A DNA stretch of 64,000 nt from Sphingomonas sp. BT-65 (lineage in GTDB: Bacteria; Pseudomonadota; Alphaproteobacteria; Sphingomonadales; Sphingomonadaceae): positions 248,001 through 312,000 of the forward strand of contig NZ_JAPCIA010000002.1 in assembly GCF_026107375.2 (NCBI RefSeq), given 5' to 3'. The translations under genes and the position numbers were made by a program. The notes under the pieces are model-generated. The model was not told where the DNA came from. It did not search any database and saw nothing but the letters and a program-made list of their open reading frames with translations. This document shows positions 1 through 8,513 of this stretch, in pieces (position 1 is the stretch's first letter; the number at the start of each line of letters is the position of its first letter).

Positions 1-1
1 G

Positions 2-799
2 ATCGACGTCGGCAATGGCGGCCGCATCACCGTCTCGGGCGCGCGCACCGTCCGCCGCCCGCGCTTCGACCATATCACGCCGGGTATCTTTGAAGAGATC
101 GGCGACAATGACCTCGCCGGCAATCCCTTCCTCAGGCCCGAATCGGCATGGGGCGCGGACCTCGGTTACGAACACCGCATCGGCGCGACCGGCGTGATCG
201 GGATCAATTTCTTCTATCGCGACGTCCAGGACCTGATCGAGGTCGTCAACACCCAGGAAGAAGGCAGCAACGGCCCCGGCACCTTCGTCTACACCCCCGC
301 CAATACCGGCGACGGCAAGGTCTATGGCATCGAGTTCGACCTCTCGACCAGCCTCGGCTTCCTTGGCCTGCCCGACACCGGCGTGTTCGGCAACTTCTCG
401 CTGCTCGACAGCGAAATCACCGACGAGTTCGGCGAGCGCCGCTTCAACGGTCAGTCCGACTATGTCTACAATTTCGGCTTCATCCAGAACTTCCCGAGCT
501 TCGGCGCGGCGTTCGGCGCGACCTACCGCAAGCAGGGCGGCGCGCTCGACCGCAACTATCTGGAAGAGATCACCACCACCTATGGCGCGGACCTGGAAGT
601 GTTCGTCGAGAAGCGCTTCGGCAAGAACATCACCATCCGCGCGGTCGGCTCCAACCTGCTCGACGGCGAGAAGCGCGAAGCCTTCGACAAGTTCAACACC
701 ATCGATGGCCAGAAGGCACGCAACGACTACGAAGAATATGAGCTCGAGCGCGAGAATGCTGGCCCGGTGTTCCAGGTCATAGCACGTCTCGCCTTCTGA
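2..799 (+). CDS. TonB-dependent receptor, C-terminal part (5' end outside window)
   Basis: This open frame enters from the left edge and gives about 265 residues of an outer-membrane beta-barrel: alternating polar/aromatic strands, the RPESAWGADLGYEH segment typical of the late barrel of TonB-dependent receptors, and a final strand ending in Phe (VIARLAF), the usual BAM recognition end. The plug domain and TonB box must lie upstream of the window. The stop TGA overlaps the ATG of the phytase gene by one base, so the two are probably co-translated. The likely cargo is phytate or an inositol-phosphate complex, inferred only from that neighbour; receptor/phytase pairs are known in this bacterial group. 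Confidence 0.88.
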   Translation: MDVGNGGRITVSGARTVRRPRFDHITPGIFEEIGDNDLAGNPFLRPESAWGADLGYEHRIGATGVIGINFFYRDVQDLIEVVNTQEEGSNGPGTFVYTPANTGDGKVYGIEFDLSTSLGFLGLPDTGVFGNFSLLDSEITDEFGERRFNGQSDYVYNFGFIQNFPSFGAAFGATYRKQGGALDRNYLEEITTTYGADLEVFVEKRFGKNITIRAVGSNLLDGEKREAFDKFNTIDGQKARNDYEEYELERENAGPVFQVIARLAF

Positions 800-1863
800 T
801 GCTGAAGAACGCCCTGATGATCAGCCTGCTGCCGCTCGCGGCGGCAGGCTGCGCCTCGACCGGGGCTCAGGTCCCGGTCGTTCCCACCACCCCCGCCCAG
901 ATGATCCAGGCGCGCGGCGAGACCGAGGCGGTCGGCACCGCCAATGCCGACGCCGCGGACGATCCCGCGATCTGGCGCAACGCGGCGGACCCCGCCGCCA
1001 GCCTGATCGTCGGCACCGACAAGAAGGCCGGGCTCCACGTCTATGACCTGAGCGGCAAGGACCGCTTCTTCATCGACGCGGGCCAGGTCAACAATGTCGA
1101 TCTCAAGGACATGGGCGACGCCGGCGTGATCGTCGCGGCGAGCGACCGCAACGATCGCAAGAATGCCAAGCTCGCGCTGTTCCGCCTCGACACCGCGGCC
1201 GCGAAGCTCGTGCCGCTTGGCACCGTGCCGGTTGGCGCGGGCGAGGCCTATGGCGTGTGCCTCTACCGCCCAGAAACCGGTACAGGGGCCGGCAAGCTCC
1301 ACGCCTTCAACGTGATCAAGGACGGCACCATCCGCCAGTTCGAGCTCGATCTGTCGGGTGCGGCGCCCACCGGCAAGCTCGTCCGCACGATGAAGCTCGC
1401 GACGCAATCCGAAGGCTGTGTCGCCGACGAGCGCACCCACCGCCTCTATGTCGGCGAAGAGAATGCCGGCGTATGGCGCTTCGACGCGCGCGCCGCGGGC
1501 GCGGTCGCGGGCGCGAAGATCGCCGCGGCGGATGGCCAGAACCTCACCATCGATGTCGAGGGCGTCGCCCTCGCAGCCGAGGGTGAGGGCAATGGCGGCT
1601 ATCTCCTGGTCTCGAGCCAGGGCGACCACGCCTATGCCGTCTATCGCCTGTCCGACGAGACCTATGTCGGCCGTTTCCGCGTCGCCGCGGGCAAGTTCGG
1701 CTCGACCGAGGAAACCGACGGGATCGAAGTGATCACCGGCGATTTCGGTCCCGATTATCCCGGCGGCCTGTTCATCGCGCAGGACGGCTACAACCCGCCC
1801 AAGGCACAGAACTTCAAGTTCGCCGCCTGGGCCGACATCAAGGCCGCGCTGGGCCTCGACTGA
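799..1863 (+). CDS. Beta-propeller phytase (3-phytase), lipoprotein
   Basis: Hydrolyses phosphate from phytate (myo-inositol hexakisphosphate) in a Ca-dependent six-bladed propeller. The 354-residue product has a lipoprotein signal with lipobox LAAAGC (Cys18), so it is probably membrane anchored. Family blocks are visible in order: DDPAIW (54-59), TDKKAGL (73-79), EGCVADE, GEENAGVWR, DVEGVAL, YLLVSSQGD, and the late block TDGIEV...PGGLFIAQDGYNPP. It starts on the last base of the upstream TonB receptor stop codon, which points to a coupled uptake-and-degradation pair. A 10-bp hairpin follows the stop. Regulation by phosphate is expected for the family, but the promoter lies outside the window. 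Confidence 0.93.
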   Translation: MLKNALMISLLPLAAAGCASTGAQVPVVPTTPAQMIQARGETEAVGTANADAADDPAIWRNAADPAASLIVGTDKKAGLHVYDLSGKDRFFIDAGQVNNVDLKDMGDAGVIVAASDRNDRKNAKLALFRLDTAAAKLVPLGTVPVGAGEAYGVCLYRPETGTGAGKLHAFNVIKDGTIRQFELDLSGAAPTGKLVRTMKLATQSEGCVADERTHRLYVGEENAGVWRFDARAAGAVAGAKIAAADGQNLTIDVEGVALAAEGEGNGGYLLVSSQGDHAYAVYRLSDETYVGRFRVAAGKFGSTEETDGIEVITGDFGPDYPGGLFIAQDGYNPPKAQNFKFAAWADIKAALGLD

Positions 1864-1868
1864 TACCG

Positions 1869-1895
1869 TGACCGCGCGGCCCGCCCGCGCGGTCA
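1869..1895 (+). terminator. Hairpin after the phytase gene
   Basis: Perfect 10-bp stem TGACCGCGCG/CGCGCGGTCA with a 7-base loop, five bases after the phytase stop, followed by TTCTC rather than a clean T-run. It probably ends the receptor-phytase transcript; efficiency is uncertain because the U-tract is weak. Confidence 0.6.
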
Positions 1896-1979
1896 TTCTC
1901 CGCTAACCACGACTCTTCCCGGCCCGCGGGAACAAAGCTGCGCTCACGCGTTTCGGCTGTGTCACGACGGGAGGAAATG

Positions 1980-3455
1980 ATGCGGCTGGTCATCCTCGGC
2001 ATGGCGGCGCTGGCCGCCGGGTGCAGCAGCGGCGGGAATGGCGGAGGCGGCACGCCCACGCCAACCCCCACACCGCCCCCCACTAACCGCGCGCCGACCT
2101 TCACCTCCGCCACGACCGCTTCGGTCGCGGAGAACACAGCCGCCGCCTATACCGCCACCGCGAGTGACCCCGACGGCAACCCGCTCACCTTCTCGATCGC
2201 CGGCGGCGCCGACGCCACGCGCTTCACCATCACCCCCGCCGGCGCGCTGACCTTCGCGCCCGCGCCGAACTTCGAGCTGCCCGCCGATGCCGATGGCGAC
2301 AATGTCTATCGCGTCCAGCTGCAGGTCAGCGACGGCTCGCTCACCGCCACGCAGGACGTCGCGATCACCGTCACCGACAGCCGCGAGGGCATCGCGGTGC
2401 GTCGCGTCGGTGCCGGCTTCAGCCAGCCGCTCTATGTCGCGCCGATCCCCGGCTCGGCGCAGGTCTATGTCGTCGAGAAGGGCGGCGGCATCTTGCGGCT
2501 CGATCCGGCAACGGGCGTGAAGACGCTGGTGCGCACCGTGGGCAGCCTGGCGACCGACGGCGAGCGCGGCCTGCTCGGCCTTGTCGTCAACACCAATGCG
2601 CCGGCCACCTATGGCGAGGCGCTGGTCGTCGCCACCGCCCCTGATGGCGCGGTCGAGCTCCGTTCGCTCTCGCTGAGCAGCCCGGCCGCGCCCTACATCG
2701 TGGTGCTGCGCACGCCGCATCCCACCAACAACAACCATAATGGCGGCTGGCTCGGTTTCGGGCCGGACGGGCATCTCTATATGGCGATTGGCGACGGCGG
2801 CGGCAGCGGCGATCCGGGCAACAACGCGCAAAACACCAATGTCCGCCTCGGCAAGATCCTGCGGCTCGCCCAGAGCGGCGGCAACTATGTCCCCGCTCCC
2901 GGCAATCCCTTTCTTGCGGGGGGCGGCGACCCGCATGTCTTCGCGTTCGGGCTGCGCAATCCGTTCCGCGCCTCGTTCGCCCCCGACGGCCGGCTGATCA
3001 TCGGCGATGTCGGCCAGGGCGCGCGCGAGGAGATCGACGTGCTGCGCCCCGACCAGCCCGGCCTTAACTTCGGCTGGCGCTTCCTTGAGGGGACCCAGCC
3101 GTTCAGCGGCACCGCGCCCGCCGGCCTGACCGCGCCGGTCACCGAATATACGCACGGCACCGGACCGCGTCAGGGCCGCTCGGTGATCGGCGGCTATGTC
3201 TATCGCGGCCCCGTCACCTCGCTGATCGGCGCCTATGTCTTCGGCGATTTCATCAGCGGCAATATCTGGAGCGTGCCCGCAACCTCGCTCGTCGCAGGCA
3301 GCACACTCGCGTCGAGCAGCTATGAACGCCGCAATACCGACTTCACCCCCGATGCCGGCACGATCAACCAGCTCGCCTCGTTCGGCGAGGATGCGGCGGG
3401 CAACCTCTACATCGTCGATCTCGACGGCGAGATCTTCATGGTGACGCCCGGCTGA
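1980..3455 (+). CDS. Secreted PQQ-dependent sugar dehydrogenase (GSDH family) with N-terminal cadherin-like repeat
   Basis: Putative quinoprotein aldose dehydrogenase of the YliI/HHIPL type acting outside the cytoplasm. I chose the ATG at 1980 because GGGAGGA sits 4 bases before it and the product then begins with a lipoprotein signal ending LAAGC (Cys15); a GTG at 1959 and an ATG at 1977 are also in frame. A Gly/Thr/Pro linker follows, then a cadherin/dystroglycan-like repeat (about 35-135, SVAENTAAAYTATASDPDG), then the six-bladed GSDH domain (about 140-490) with NNNHNGGWLGFGPDG (catalytic-type His), GDGGGSGDPGNNAQN, AFGLRNPFRASF and GDVGQGAREEIDVL. The substrate is unknown. The added repeat suggests cell-surface display or carbohydrate contact. 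Confidence 0.87.
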   Translation: MRLVILGMAALAAGCSSGGNGGGGTPTPTPTPPPTNRAPTFTSATTASVAENTAAAYTATASDPDGNPLTFSIAGGADATRFTITPAGALTFAPAPNFELPADADGDNVYRVQLQVSDGSLTATQDVAITVTDSREGIAVRRVGAGFSQPLYVAPIPGSAQVYVVEKGGGILRLDPATGVKTLVRTVGSLATDGERGLLGLVVNTNAPATYGEALVVATAPDGAVELRSLSLSSPAAPYIVVLRTPHPTNNNHNGGWLGFGPDGHLYMAIGDGGGSGDPGNNAQNTNVRLGKILRLAQSGGNYVPAPGNPFLAGGGDPHVFAFGLRNPFRASFAPDGRLIIGDVGQGAREEIDVLRPDQPGLNFGWRFLEGTQPFSGTAPAGLTAPVTEYTHGTGPRQGRSVIGGYVYRGPVTSLIGAYVFGDFISGNIWSVPATSLVAGSTLASSSYERRNTDFTPDAGTINQLASFGEDAAGNLYIVDLDGEIFMVTPG

Positions 3456-3493
3456 GGCTTGCGGCGCGCGCAGCCAACCGCTTTAACGACCGC

Positions 3494-4786
3494 ATGTTCC
3501 GCGCTCTCGCCCCGCTCGCCCTCCTTCTAGCCCTCCCCGCCGCTGCGCAGAACGGCGTTGAACAGAAGATGGCGGCCACCGTCGCCGCCGAGACTGAGCG
3601 CCACGTCGCGCTGCTCGAGAAGCTGGTCAACCAGAACTCGGGCTCGCTCAACCTCGACGGGGTGACCAAGGTCGGCGCGATGGTCCGGGCCGAGCTCAAA
3701 CCGCTCGGCTTCCAGGTCGAGTGGATCGACATGAAGGAAACCGGCCGCGCCGGGCACCTGATCGCAACGCACAAGGGCAATGGCCGCGGCAAGCGCATCC
3801 TGCTGATCGGCCACCTCGACACGGTGTTCGAGCCCGAATCGCCCTTCCAGAAATTCGTCCGCGAGGGCGACCGCGCCAGCGGCCCCGGCGTCGGCGACGA
3901 CAAGGGCGGGGTCGTCGTGATCATCGCCGCGATGCGCGCGATGCAGGCGGCCGGCACGCTCAAGGGCGCCGACATCAAGATCGTGCTGACCGGTGACGAG
4001 GAGCGCACCGGCGCCCCGCTCGCGATTGCGCGGCGCGACCTGATCGCCGCGGGCAAATGGGCCGATGTCGCACTCGAATATGAGAATCTCGCGCGCGAGG
4101 ACGGCAAGGACACCGGCACCGTCGCGCGCCGCAGCTCGACCAACTGGACGCTCACCACCGCCGGCAAGACCGGGCACTCGAGCGGCGTGTTCGGCGCGAG
4201 CCTGGGCTATGGCGCGGCCTATGAGCTGGCGCGTATCCTCGACGAGTTCCGCCGCACGCTGCCCGAACAGAATTTGACCTTCAACGTCGGCGTGATGGCC
4301 GCGGGCACCCCCGCGACGCTCGCCGCGAACAACTATCAGGTCAGCGCCGGCGGCAAGACCAACATCGTCGCCGAGCAAGCTGTCGCGCGCGGCGACCTGC
4401 GCGCGCTCACGCCGGAGCAGGAGGCCAGGACCCGCGCCGCAATGCTGGCGATCGTCGCCAAGAGCTTGCCCGGCACCAGCGCCAAGCTCGATTTCCAGGA
4501 CGGCTATCCGCCGATGGCGCCGACTGACGGCAACCGCGCGCTGCTGGCCAAGCTCAACGTCATCAACCGCGAGCTCAAGCTCCCCGAAATGGCCGAGATG
4601 GACCCCGCGCGCCGCGGCGCCGCCGACAGCGCCTTCGTCGCGGCGGATGTCGACACACTCGCCGGGCTCGGCGCCGCCGGTGGTGGCGCGCATGCCGAAG
4701 GTGAGTGGATCGACCTGACCTCGATCCCGCTCCAGGCGCTGCGCAGTGCCGCGTTCATCACGCGGCTGAGCAAGGAAAAGCGCTGA
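3494..4786 (+). CDS. Secreted M20-family zinc carboxypeptidase (glutamate carboxypeptidase-like)
   Basis: Periplasmic or secreted metallopeptidase of 430 residues with a cleavable signal peptide (about 1-19, ending AAAQ). The M20 centre is intact: HLDT (H107, D109), GDDKGG (about 134-139) and GDEE with general base and ligand E169/E170; a dimerisation domain with KTGHSSG lies near the middle and late residues GGGAHAEGEW supply the C-terminal His ligand. Closest in style to carboxypeptidase G2 (CPG70/M20A), which removes C-terminal Glu; specificity here is not provable. It lies 38 bp behind the sugar dehydrogenase and may share its transcript. Confidence 0.92.
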   Translation: MFRALAPLALLLALPAAAQNGVEQKMAATVAAETERHVALLEKLVNQNSGSLNLDGVTKVGAMVRAELKPLGFQVEWIDMKETGRAGHLIATHKGNGRGKRILLIGHLDTVFEPESPFQKFVREGDRASGPGVGDDKGGVVVIIAAMRAMQAAGTLKGADIKIVLTGDEERTGAPLAIARRDLIAAGKWADVALEYENLAREDGKDTGTVARRSSTNWTLTTAGKTGHSSGVFGASLGYGAAYELARILDEFRRTLPEQNLTFNVGVMAAGTPATLAANNYQVSAGGKTNIVAEQAVARGDLRALTPEQEARTRAAMLAIVAKSLPGTSAKLDFQDGYPPMAPTDGNRALLAKLNVINRELKLPEMAEMDPARRGAADSAFVAADVDTLAGLGAAGGGAHAEGEWIDLTSIPLQALRSAAFITRLSKEKR

Positions 4787-4796
4787 GACTCTTCGT

Positions 4797-4923
4797 TCCT
4801 CACCCGGAGGGCGAGGGGAACCATGCGAAGCATGGTGGAGGGTAGTTTCGGCAAACGGTGTCGCGTGGGGAGAATATCCCTCTGTCATCGCTTCGCGATG
4901 CCACCTCCCCTCCGGGGGAGGAG
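4797..4923. repeat. REPIN-like palindromic element, copy A
   Basis: About 127 bp with inverted ends (TCCTCACCCGGAG ... CTCCGGGGGAGGA) and a core reading GTAGTTTCGGCAAACGGTGT, then GGGGAGAATA. The same core appears at 22932-23060 in the same direction and at 34326-34454 in the opposite direction. It fills the gap between two converging genes, and the ends can fold as a long hairpin. A copy count across the genome would confirm it as a mobile palindromic unit. Confidence 0.8.
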
Positions 4924-4929
4924 TTACGG

Positions 4930-5904
4930 TTACGGCACCAGCAGCGTCGCGCCCATGGTCTCGCCCGCCGCGATTGCGCGGTGCGCCTCGGCGGCGTCCT
5001 CCAGCGCGAACCGCTGGCCGATCTCGACGTTGAGCACGCCGCTGGCGACCAACTCGAACAATCGCGCCACGCCTGTCGCACGCTCCGCCGGCGTCACGTA
5101 ATAATCCCACAGCGTCGGCCGGTGGACAAACAGCGAACCGTGGCGGCTCAGCACGCCGAGGTTGACGCCCTCCACCGGCCCGCCGGCATTGCCGAAGCTC
5201 ACGATCAGCCCGCGCCGCGCCGCCGATTTGAGCGAGGCCTCCCAGGTCGATCCGCCGACCCCGTCGAGCACCACCGGCACGCCCGCGCCCCCGGTGATCT
5301 CGCGCACGCGTTCGGCGATGTCCTCGCTCTTGTACTCGATCACATGGTCCGCGCCGATCGACCGGGCGCGCGCCGCCTTTTCCGCCGATCCTACGGTCCC
5401 GATCACGCTCGCGCCGAGATGCTTGAGCCACTGCACCAGCAACTGCCCGGTCGCGCCCGCCGCCGCGTGGACCAGCACGGTCATCCCGGCCTGCACCTTC
5501 GCCGCGCGCTCGATCAGATACTCCGCGGTGCAGCCCTTCAGCATCACCGCTGCCGCGATCTCGTCGGAGATCGCATCGGGCAGCTTTACCAATATCTCCG
5601 CCGGCACGTTCCGCTCGGAAGCATAGGCGCCCATCCCCGGCCCGAAGGTCGCCACCCGGTCACCCGGCGCAAGCGAAGCCACCCCTTCGCCCACCGCCTC
5701 GATCACCCCGGCCGCCTCGCTCCCGAGCCCGCTCGGCAGCGGCACCGGATAGAGGCCCGAGCGGTGATAGGTGTCGATGAAATTGAGCCCCACCGCCGTG
5801 TGCCGCACGCGCACCTCGCCCGGTCCGGGCGGCGGCAGGTCGCGCTCGACCCACTCGATCACCTCGGGTCCGCCGGTCTTCTCGATCACCGCCACACGCG
5901 CCAT
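4930..5904 (-). CDS. qor: NADPH:quinone oxidoreductase (zeta-crystallin/Qor type MDR)
   Basis: 324-residue zinc-free medium-chain reductase predicted to reduce quinones or enones with NADPH in the cytoplasm. Visible: N-terminal GroES-like fold with GLNFIDTYHRSGLYPVPLPS (about 39-58), GSEAAGVIEAVGEGV, and the Rossmann turn HAAAGATGQLLVQ (about 146-158). No zinc-binding cysteines are present, as expected for the quinone reductase branch. Start chosen at the ATG preceded by GGAGGCGA; an upstream in-frame ATG has no comparable site. Divergent from the aldehyde dehydrogenase across 88 bp, suggesting a shared regulatory region and perhaps a joint role in carbonyl detoxification. Confidence 0.9.
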   Translation of the reverse strand: MARVAVIEKTGGPEVIEWVERDLPPPGPGEVRVRHTAVGLNFIDTYHRSGLYPVPLPSGLGSEAAGVIEAVGEGVASLAPGDRVATFGPGMGAYASERNVPAEILVKLPDAISDEIAAAVMLKGCTAEYLIERAAKVQAGMTVLVHAAAGATGQLLVQWLKHLGASVIGTVGSAEKAARARSIGADHVIEYKSEDIAERVREITGGAGVPVVLDGVGGSTWEASLKSAARRGLIVSFGNAGGPVEGVNLGVLSRHGSLFVHRPTLWDYYVTPAERATGVARLFELVASGVLNVEIGQRFALEDAAEAHRAIAAGETMGATLLVP

Positions 5905-5992
5905 GCACTCGCCTCCAGTTTCGGGTTGCAACCCTTCGGTTCCGCCGCCATCTAATCCGCCATACCCGATCTTGGAAAATCCGGAGGCGAGG

Positions 5993-7417
5993 ATGCGCAG
6001 CTATCTCAGGCACTATATCGGTGGTGAGTGGGTCGAAAGCGAGGGCGGCACGCGCCACGAGGTGATCAATCCCGCGACCGAAGCCGCCGTCGCCGAAATC
6101 ACCCTCGGCTCGGAGGCGGACGTCGACAAGGCCGTCGCCGCGGCCAAGTCGGCGTTCGAGACCTTCTCGCGCACCAGCGTAGAAGAGCGGCTCGCCCTGC
6201 TCGAAGCGATCCTCGCCGAGTACAAGAACCGTGTCGGCGACCTCGCCGAAGCGATCGCCGCCGAGATGGGCGCGCCTATTTCGCTCGCCAGGACTGCGCA
6301 GGTCGGCAGCGGCATCGGCCACCTCATGTCGACGATCAAGGCGCTGCGCGACTTCCAGTTCGAGGAGCAGATTGGCAACAGCCTCGTCGTCCACGAACCG
6401 ATCGGCGTCGTCGCGCTGATCACGCCGTGGAACTGGCCGATGAACCAGATCGTCGCCAAGGTCGCCCCGGCGCTCGCCGCCGGGAACACGATGGTGCTCA
6501 AGCCCAGCGAGGAAGCCCCATCCTGCGCCGCGATCTTCGCCGAGATCATGGACAAGGCCGGCGTTCCCGCGGGCGTGTTCAACCTCGTCCAGGGCGACGG
6601 CCCCGGCGTCGGCACCGCGCTCAGCCGCCACCGCGGCGTCGACATGGTGAGCTTCACCGGCTCGACCCGCGCGGGTGTGCAGGTCGCCAAGAACGCCGCA
6701 GACACAGTGAAACGCGTCCACCAGGAGCTCGGCGGCAAATCGCCCAACGTGATCCTCCCCGGCGCCGACCTCGGCAAGGCGGTCCAGGTCGGGCTGTTCA
6801 GCGTGCTGATGAACTCGGGCCAGAGCTGCATCGCCCCCGCGCGGATGCTAGTCCATGAGAGCCAGGCGGCCGAAGCCGCGCAGATCGCCAGCGGCGTGAT
6901 GAAGGCGGTCGAGACCGGCGACCCCGCCGAGGAGGGCCGCCATATCGGGCCCGTCGTCAACAAGACGCAGTGGGAGAAGATCCAGGGCCTGATCCGCAAG
7001 GGGATGGAGGAAGGCGCGAAGCTCGAAACCGGCGGCCCCGGCCGTCCCGATGGCGTCGAGACCGGCTATTTCGTCAAGCCCACGCTCTTCTCGGGCGTGC
7101 GCAACGACATGACGATCGCGCGCGAGGAGATCTTCGGCCCGGTCGTCACGATCATCCCGTACAAGGACGAGGAAGAGGCCGTCCGCATCGCCAACGACAC
7201 CGACTACGGCCTCTCCGCGGTGGTGTTCGGCTCGCCCGACGAGGTCAAGCGCGTCGCCCCCCGCCTGCGCGCCGGCATGGTCTATGTGAACGGTGGCCAG
7301 CCCGACCCCAGCCTGCCCTTCGGCGGCTACAAGCAGTCGGGCAACGGCCGCGAGCACGGCAAGTTCGGGCTTGCCGAGTTCATGGAAGTGAAGGCGATGG
7401 TGGGAGCGCTGGTTTGA
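5993..7417 (+). CDS. NAD(P)-dependent aldehyde dehydrogenase
   Basis: 474-residue member of the aldehyde dehydrogenase superfamily oxidising an aldehyde to the acid. All catalytic blocks are present: TPWNWP (144-149), FTGST (221-225), ELGGKSPN with Glu245, and NSGQSC with nucleophile Cys279; late EEIFGPV and the PFGGYKQSGNGRE end are intact. ATG 5993 is chosen because GGAGG lies 5 bases upstream; the frame opens further upstream but without a ribosome site. It is divergent from qor. Substrate not predictable; general aliphatic or aromatic aldehyde clearance is likely. Confidence 0.95.
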   Translation: MRSYLRHYIGGEWVESEGGTRHEVINPATEAAVAEITLGSEADVDKAVAAAKSAFETFSRTSVEERLALLEAILAEYKNRVGDLAEAIAAEMGAPISLARTAQVGSGIGHLMSTIKALRDFQFEEQIGNSLVVHEPIGVVALITPWNWPMNQIVAKVAPALAAGNTMVLKPSEEAPSCAAIFAEIMDKAGVPAGVFNLVQGDGPGVGTALSRHRGVDMVSFTGSTRAGVQVAKNAADTVKRVHQELGGKSPNVILPGADLGKAVQVGLFSVLMNSGQSCIAPARMLVHESQAAEAAQIASGVMKAVETGDPAEEGRHIGPVVNKTQWEKIQGLIRKGMEEGAKLETGGPGRPDGVETGYFVKPTLFSGVRNDMTIAREEIFGPVVTIIPYKDEEEAVRIANDTDYGLSAVVFGSPDEVKRVAPRLRAGMVYVNGGQPDPSLPFGGYKQSGNGREHGKFGLAEFMEVKAMVGALV

Positions 7418-7423
7418 TTCCTA

Positions 7424-7447
7424 ATCCTCCCCCGCCAGGGGGAGGAT
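7424..7447. terminator. Symmetric hairpin between converging genes
   Basis: Perfect 10-bp stem ATCCTCCCCC/GGGGGAGGAT with a 4-base loop, between the ends of the aldehyde dehydrogenase and the zinc-ribbon gene. It probably works in both directions. Its stem matches the ends of the REPIN-like elements, so it may be a lone half element. Confidence 0.65.
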
Positions 7448-7455
7448 ATTCAGGC

Positions 7456-7821
7456 TCAGTCGAACAGGTCCTCGAGGAAACTCTTCTTGCGCTTGTGCTT
7501 GTAGTAGCGCGGGTCCTGGCCATAGCCGCCATGCCCGTAACCCTGCTGCCCATAGCCCTGCTGCTGCGGATAGCCCCCGCCCTGCTGCCATGGTCCGCCC
7601 TGTTGCTGTGGCGGCGGAGGCGGCGCCTGGGGCGCTGCGGGCGCAGCCGGCGCTTCGCCCGCGCCGCTGCGTTCGATGATCTTGTCGAGCTCGCCGCGGT
7701 CGAGCCAGATGCCGCGGCATTGCGGGCAGTAATCGATCTCGATCCCCTGCCGGTCGCTCATGTGGAGACCCGTCTTGCACACGGGGCACAGCATTCCGGC
7801 AACGGCTTCGGGGGTTCGCAT
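7456..7821 (-). CDS. TFIIB-type zinc-ribbon protein
   Basis: 121 residues. Four cysteines at 12, 15, 32 and 35 (CPVC ... CPQC) followed by RGIWLDRGELDKIIE identify the bacterial zf-TFIIB family. After the zinc ribbon comes a low-complexity Pro/Gln/Gly/Tyr tail (about 55-105) with repeated GYGQQGYG-like units, then a basic KHKRKK stretch and an acidic end (FLEDLFD). The tail resembles a disordered, possibly phase-separating segment. Start supported by AGGAG 7 bases upstream. Biochemical function is unknown for the family; nucleic-acid or protein binding is a guess. Confidence 0.88.
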   Translation of the reverse strand: MRTPEAVAGMLCPVCKTGLHMSDRQGIEIDYCPQCRGIWLDRGELDKIIERSGAGEAPAAPAAPQAPPPPPQQQGGPWQQGGGYPQQQGYGQQGYGHGGYGQDPRYYKHKRKKSFLEDLFD

Positions 7822-7887
7822 CGGCTACTCCTGTCGTGGTCGATGCCTACAAACTAGGGAGCCGTCGCCGCCGCCGCAACGCCACTA

Positions 7888-8103
7888 TCAGTGAACCGTG
7901 CCCACCGCGCGGTTGACGCTCATCAGCACGATCAGCCGTTCGATCTGGCGCCAGCGGCAGAAATTGATGTGGTTACCGAGGTCGCGATAGCGGTCCGCGC
8001 GCGCCGCCGCCTCGAACCCCGCATCGTCGCCGAATAGCTGCATCAGCTCCGCCGCGTCGGTCACATGCGCGCGGTCGGCGAGATAGGGCATGGCGGACGA
8101 CAT
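7888..8103 (-). CDS. Conserved short protein of unknown function
   Basis: About 71 residues with a compact helical pattern and the end LGNHINFCRWRQIERLIVLM...GTVH, a motif I recognise from short conserved alphaproteobacterial proteins without assigned function. No membrane segment or signal. The start is uncertain: ATG at 8103 has only a distant GGAG, an ATG four codons later is equally possible, and the frame is open upstream. The gene stands alone, divergent from the small membrane gene at 8286. Confidence 0.68.
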   Translation of the reverse strand: MSSAMPYLADRAHVTDAAELMQLFGDDAGFEAAARADRYRDLGNHINFCRWRQIERLIVLMSVNRAVGTVH

Positions 8104-8285
8104 GAGCGGGGGCACTCCGGCGTGGGAATGCGCGACAGTACGCACTGCGCGTGCCAGCTATGGGAACCCCGGCTCTTCTGCGCTCTGCGAGGGTAAACTC
8201 ACAGAAACCATACGCTTTTCGCCGTTCCAGCCGTGCCGCAACGGGACGGTGGCGTCCCGCCGCGGGACGTGGCAAGGACACGTCC

Positions 8286-8486
8286 ATGGACCGCAAGCCA
8301 GCCTCCGCCGCCAAGGGCGCCCCGATCGCCGGCGGCGCACTGCTCGCCCTCAGCCTGATCGTCGGGACGGTGATCGGGGTACTCAGGGGCCAGCCTTCGC
8401 TCGGCTTCATCGGGGGGCTGGGGGTCGGGCTGGCGCTGCTGCTGATCGCGGCGCTGCTCGATCGCGCCCGGCGCCGTGACGGCTGA
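8286..8486 (+). CDS. Small two-helix membrane protein
   Basis: 66 residues: a basic start (MDRKPASAAKG), two hydrophobic helices (about 14-33 and 39-56) joined by RGQPSLGF, and a basic Arg-rich end. ATG 8286 chosen because the start codon leads straight into the first helix and AAGGA lies about 8 bases before it; the open frame upstream has no such composition. Function unknown. The stop is 27 bp before the amidohydrolase gene, so co-transcription is possible. Confidence 0.6.
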   Translation: MDRKPASAAKGAPIAGGALLALSLIVGTVIGVLRGQPSLGFIGGLGVGLALLLIAALLDRARRRDG

Positions 8487-8513
8487 GCGAAGCATCGAAA
8501 CGGAGGGACTCGC

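Noticed and set aside
4797..4923. CRISPR repeat array
   Set aside because: The repeats are palindromic units tens of kilobases apart with no regular spacers and no cas genes.
3527..5431. Long minus-strand frame opposite the M20 peptidase
   Set aside because: Antisense shadow with no motif; it runs through the repeat element and into qor in the wrong frame.
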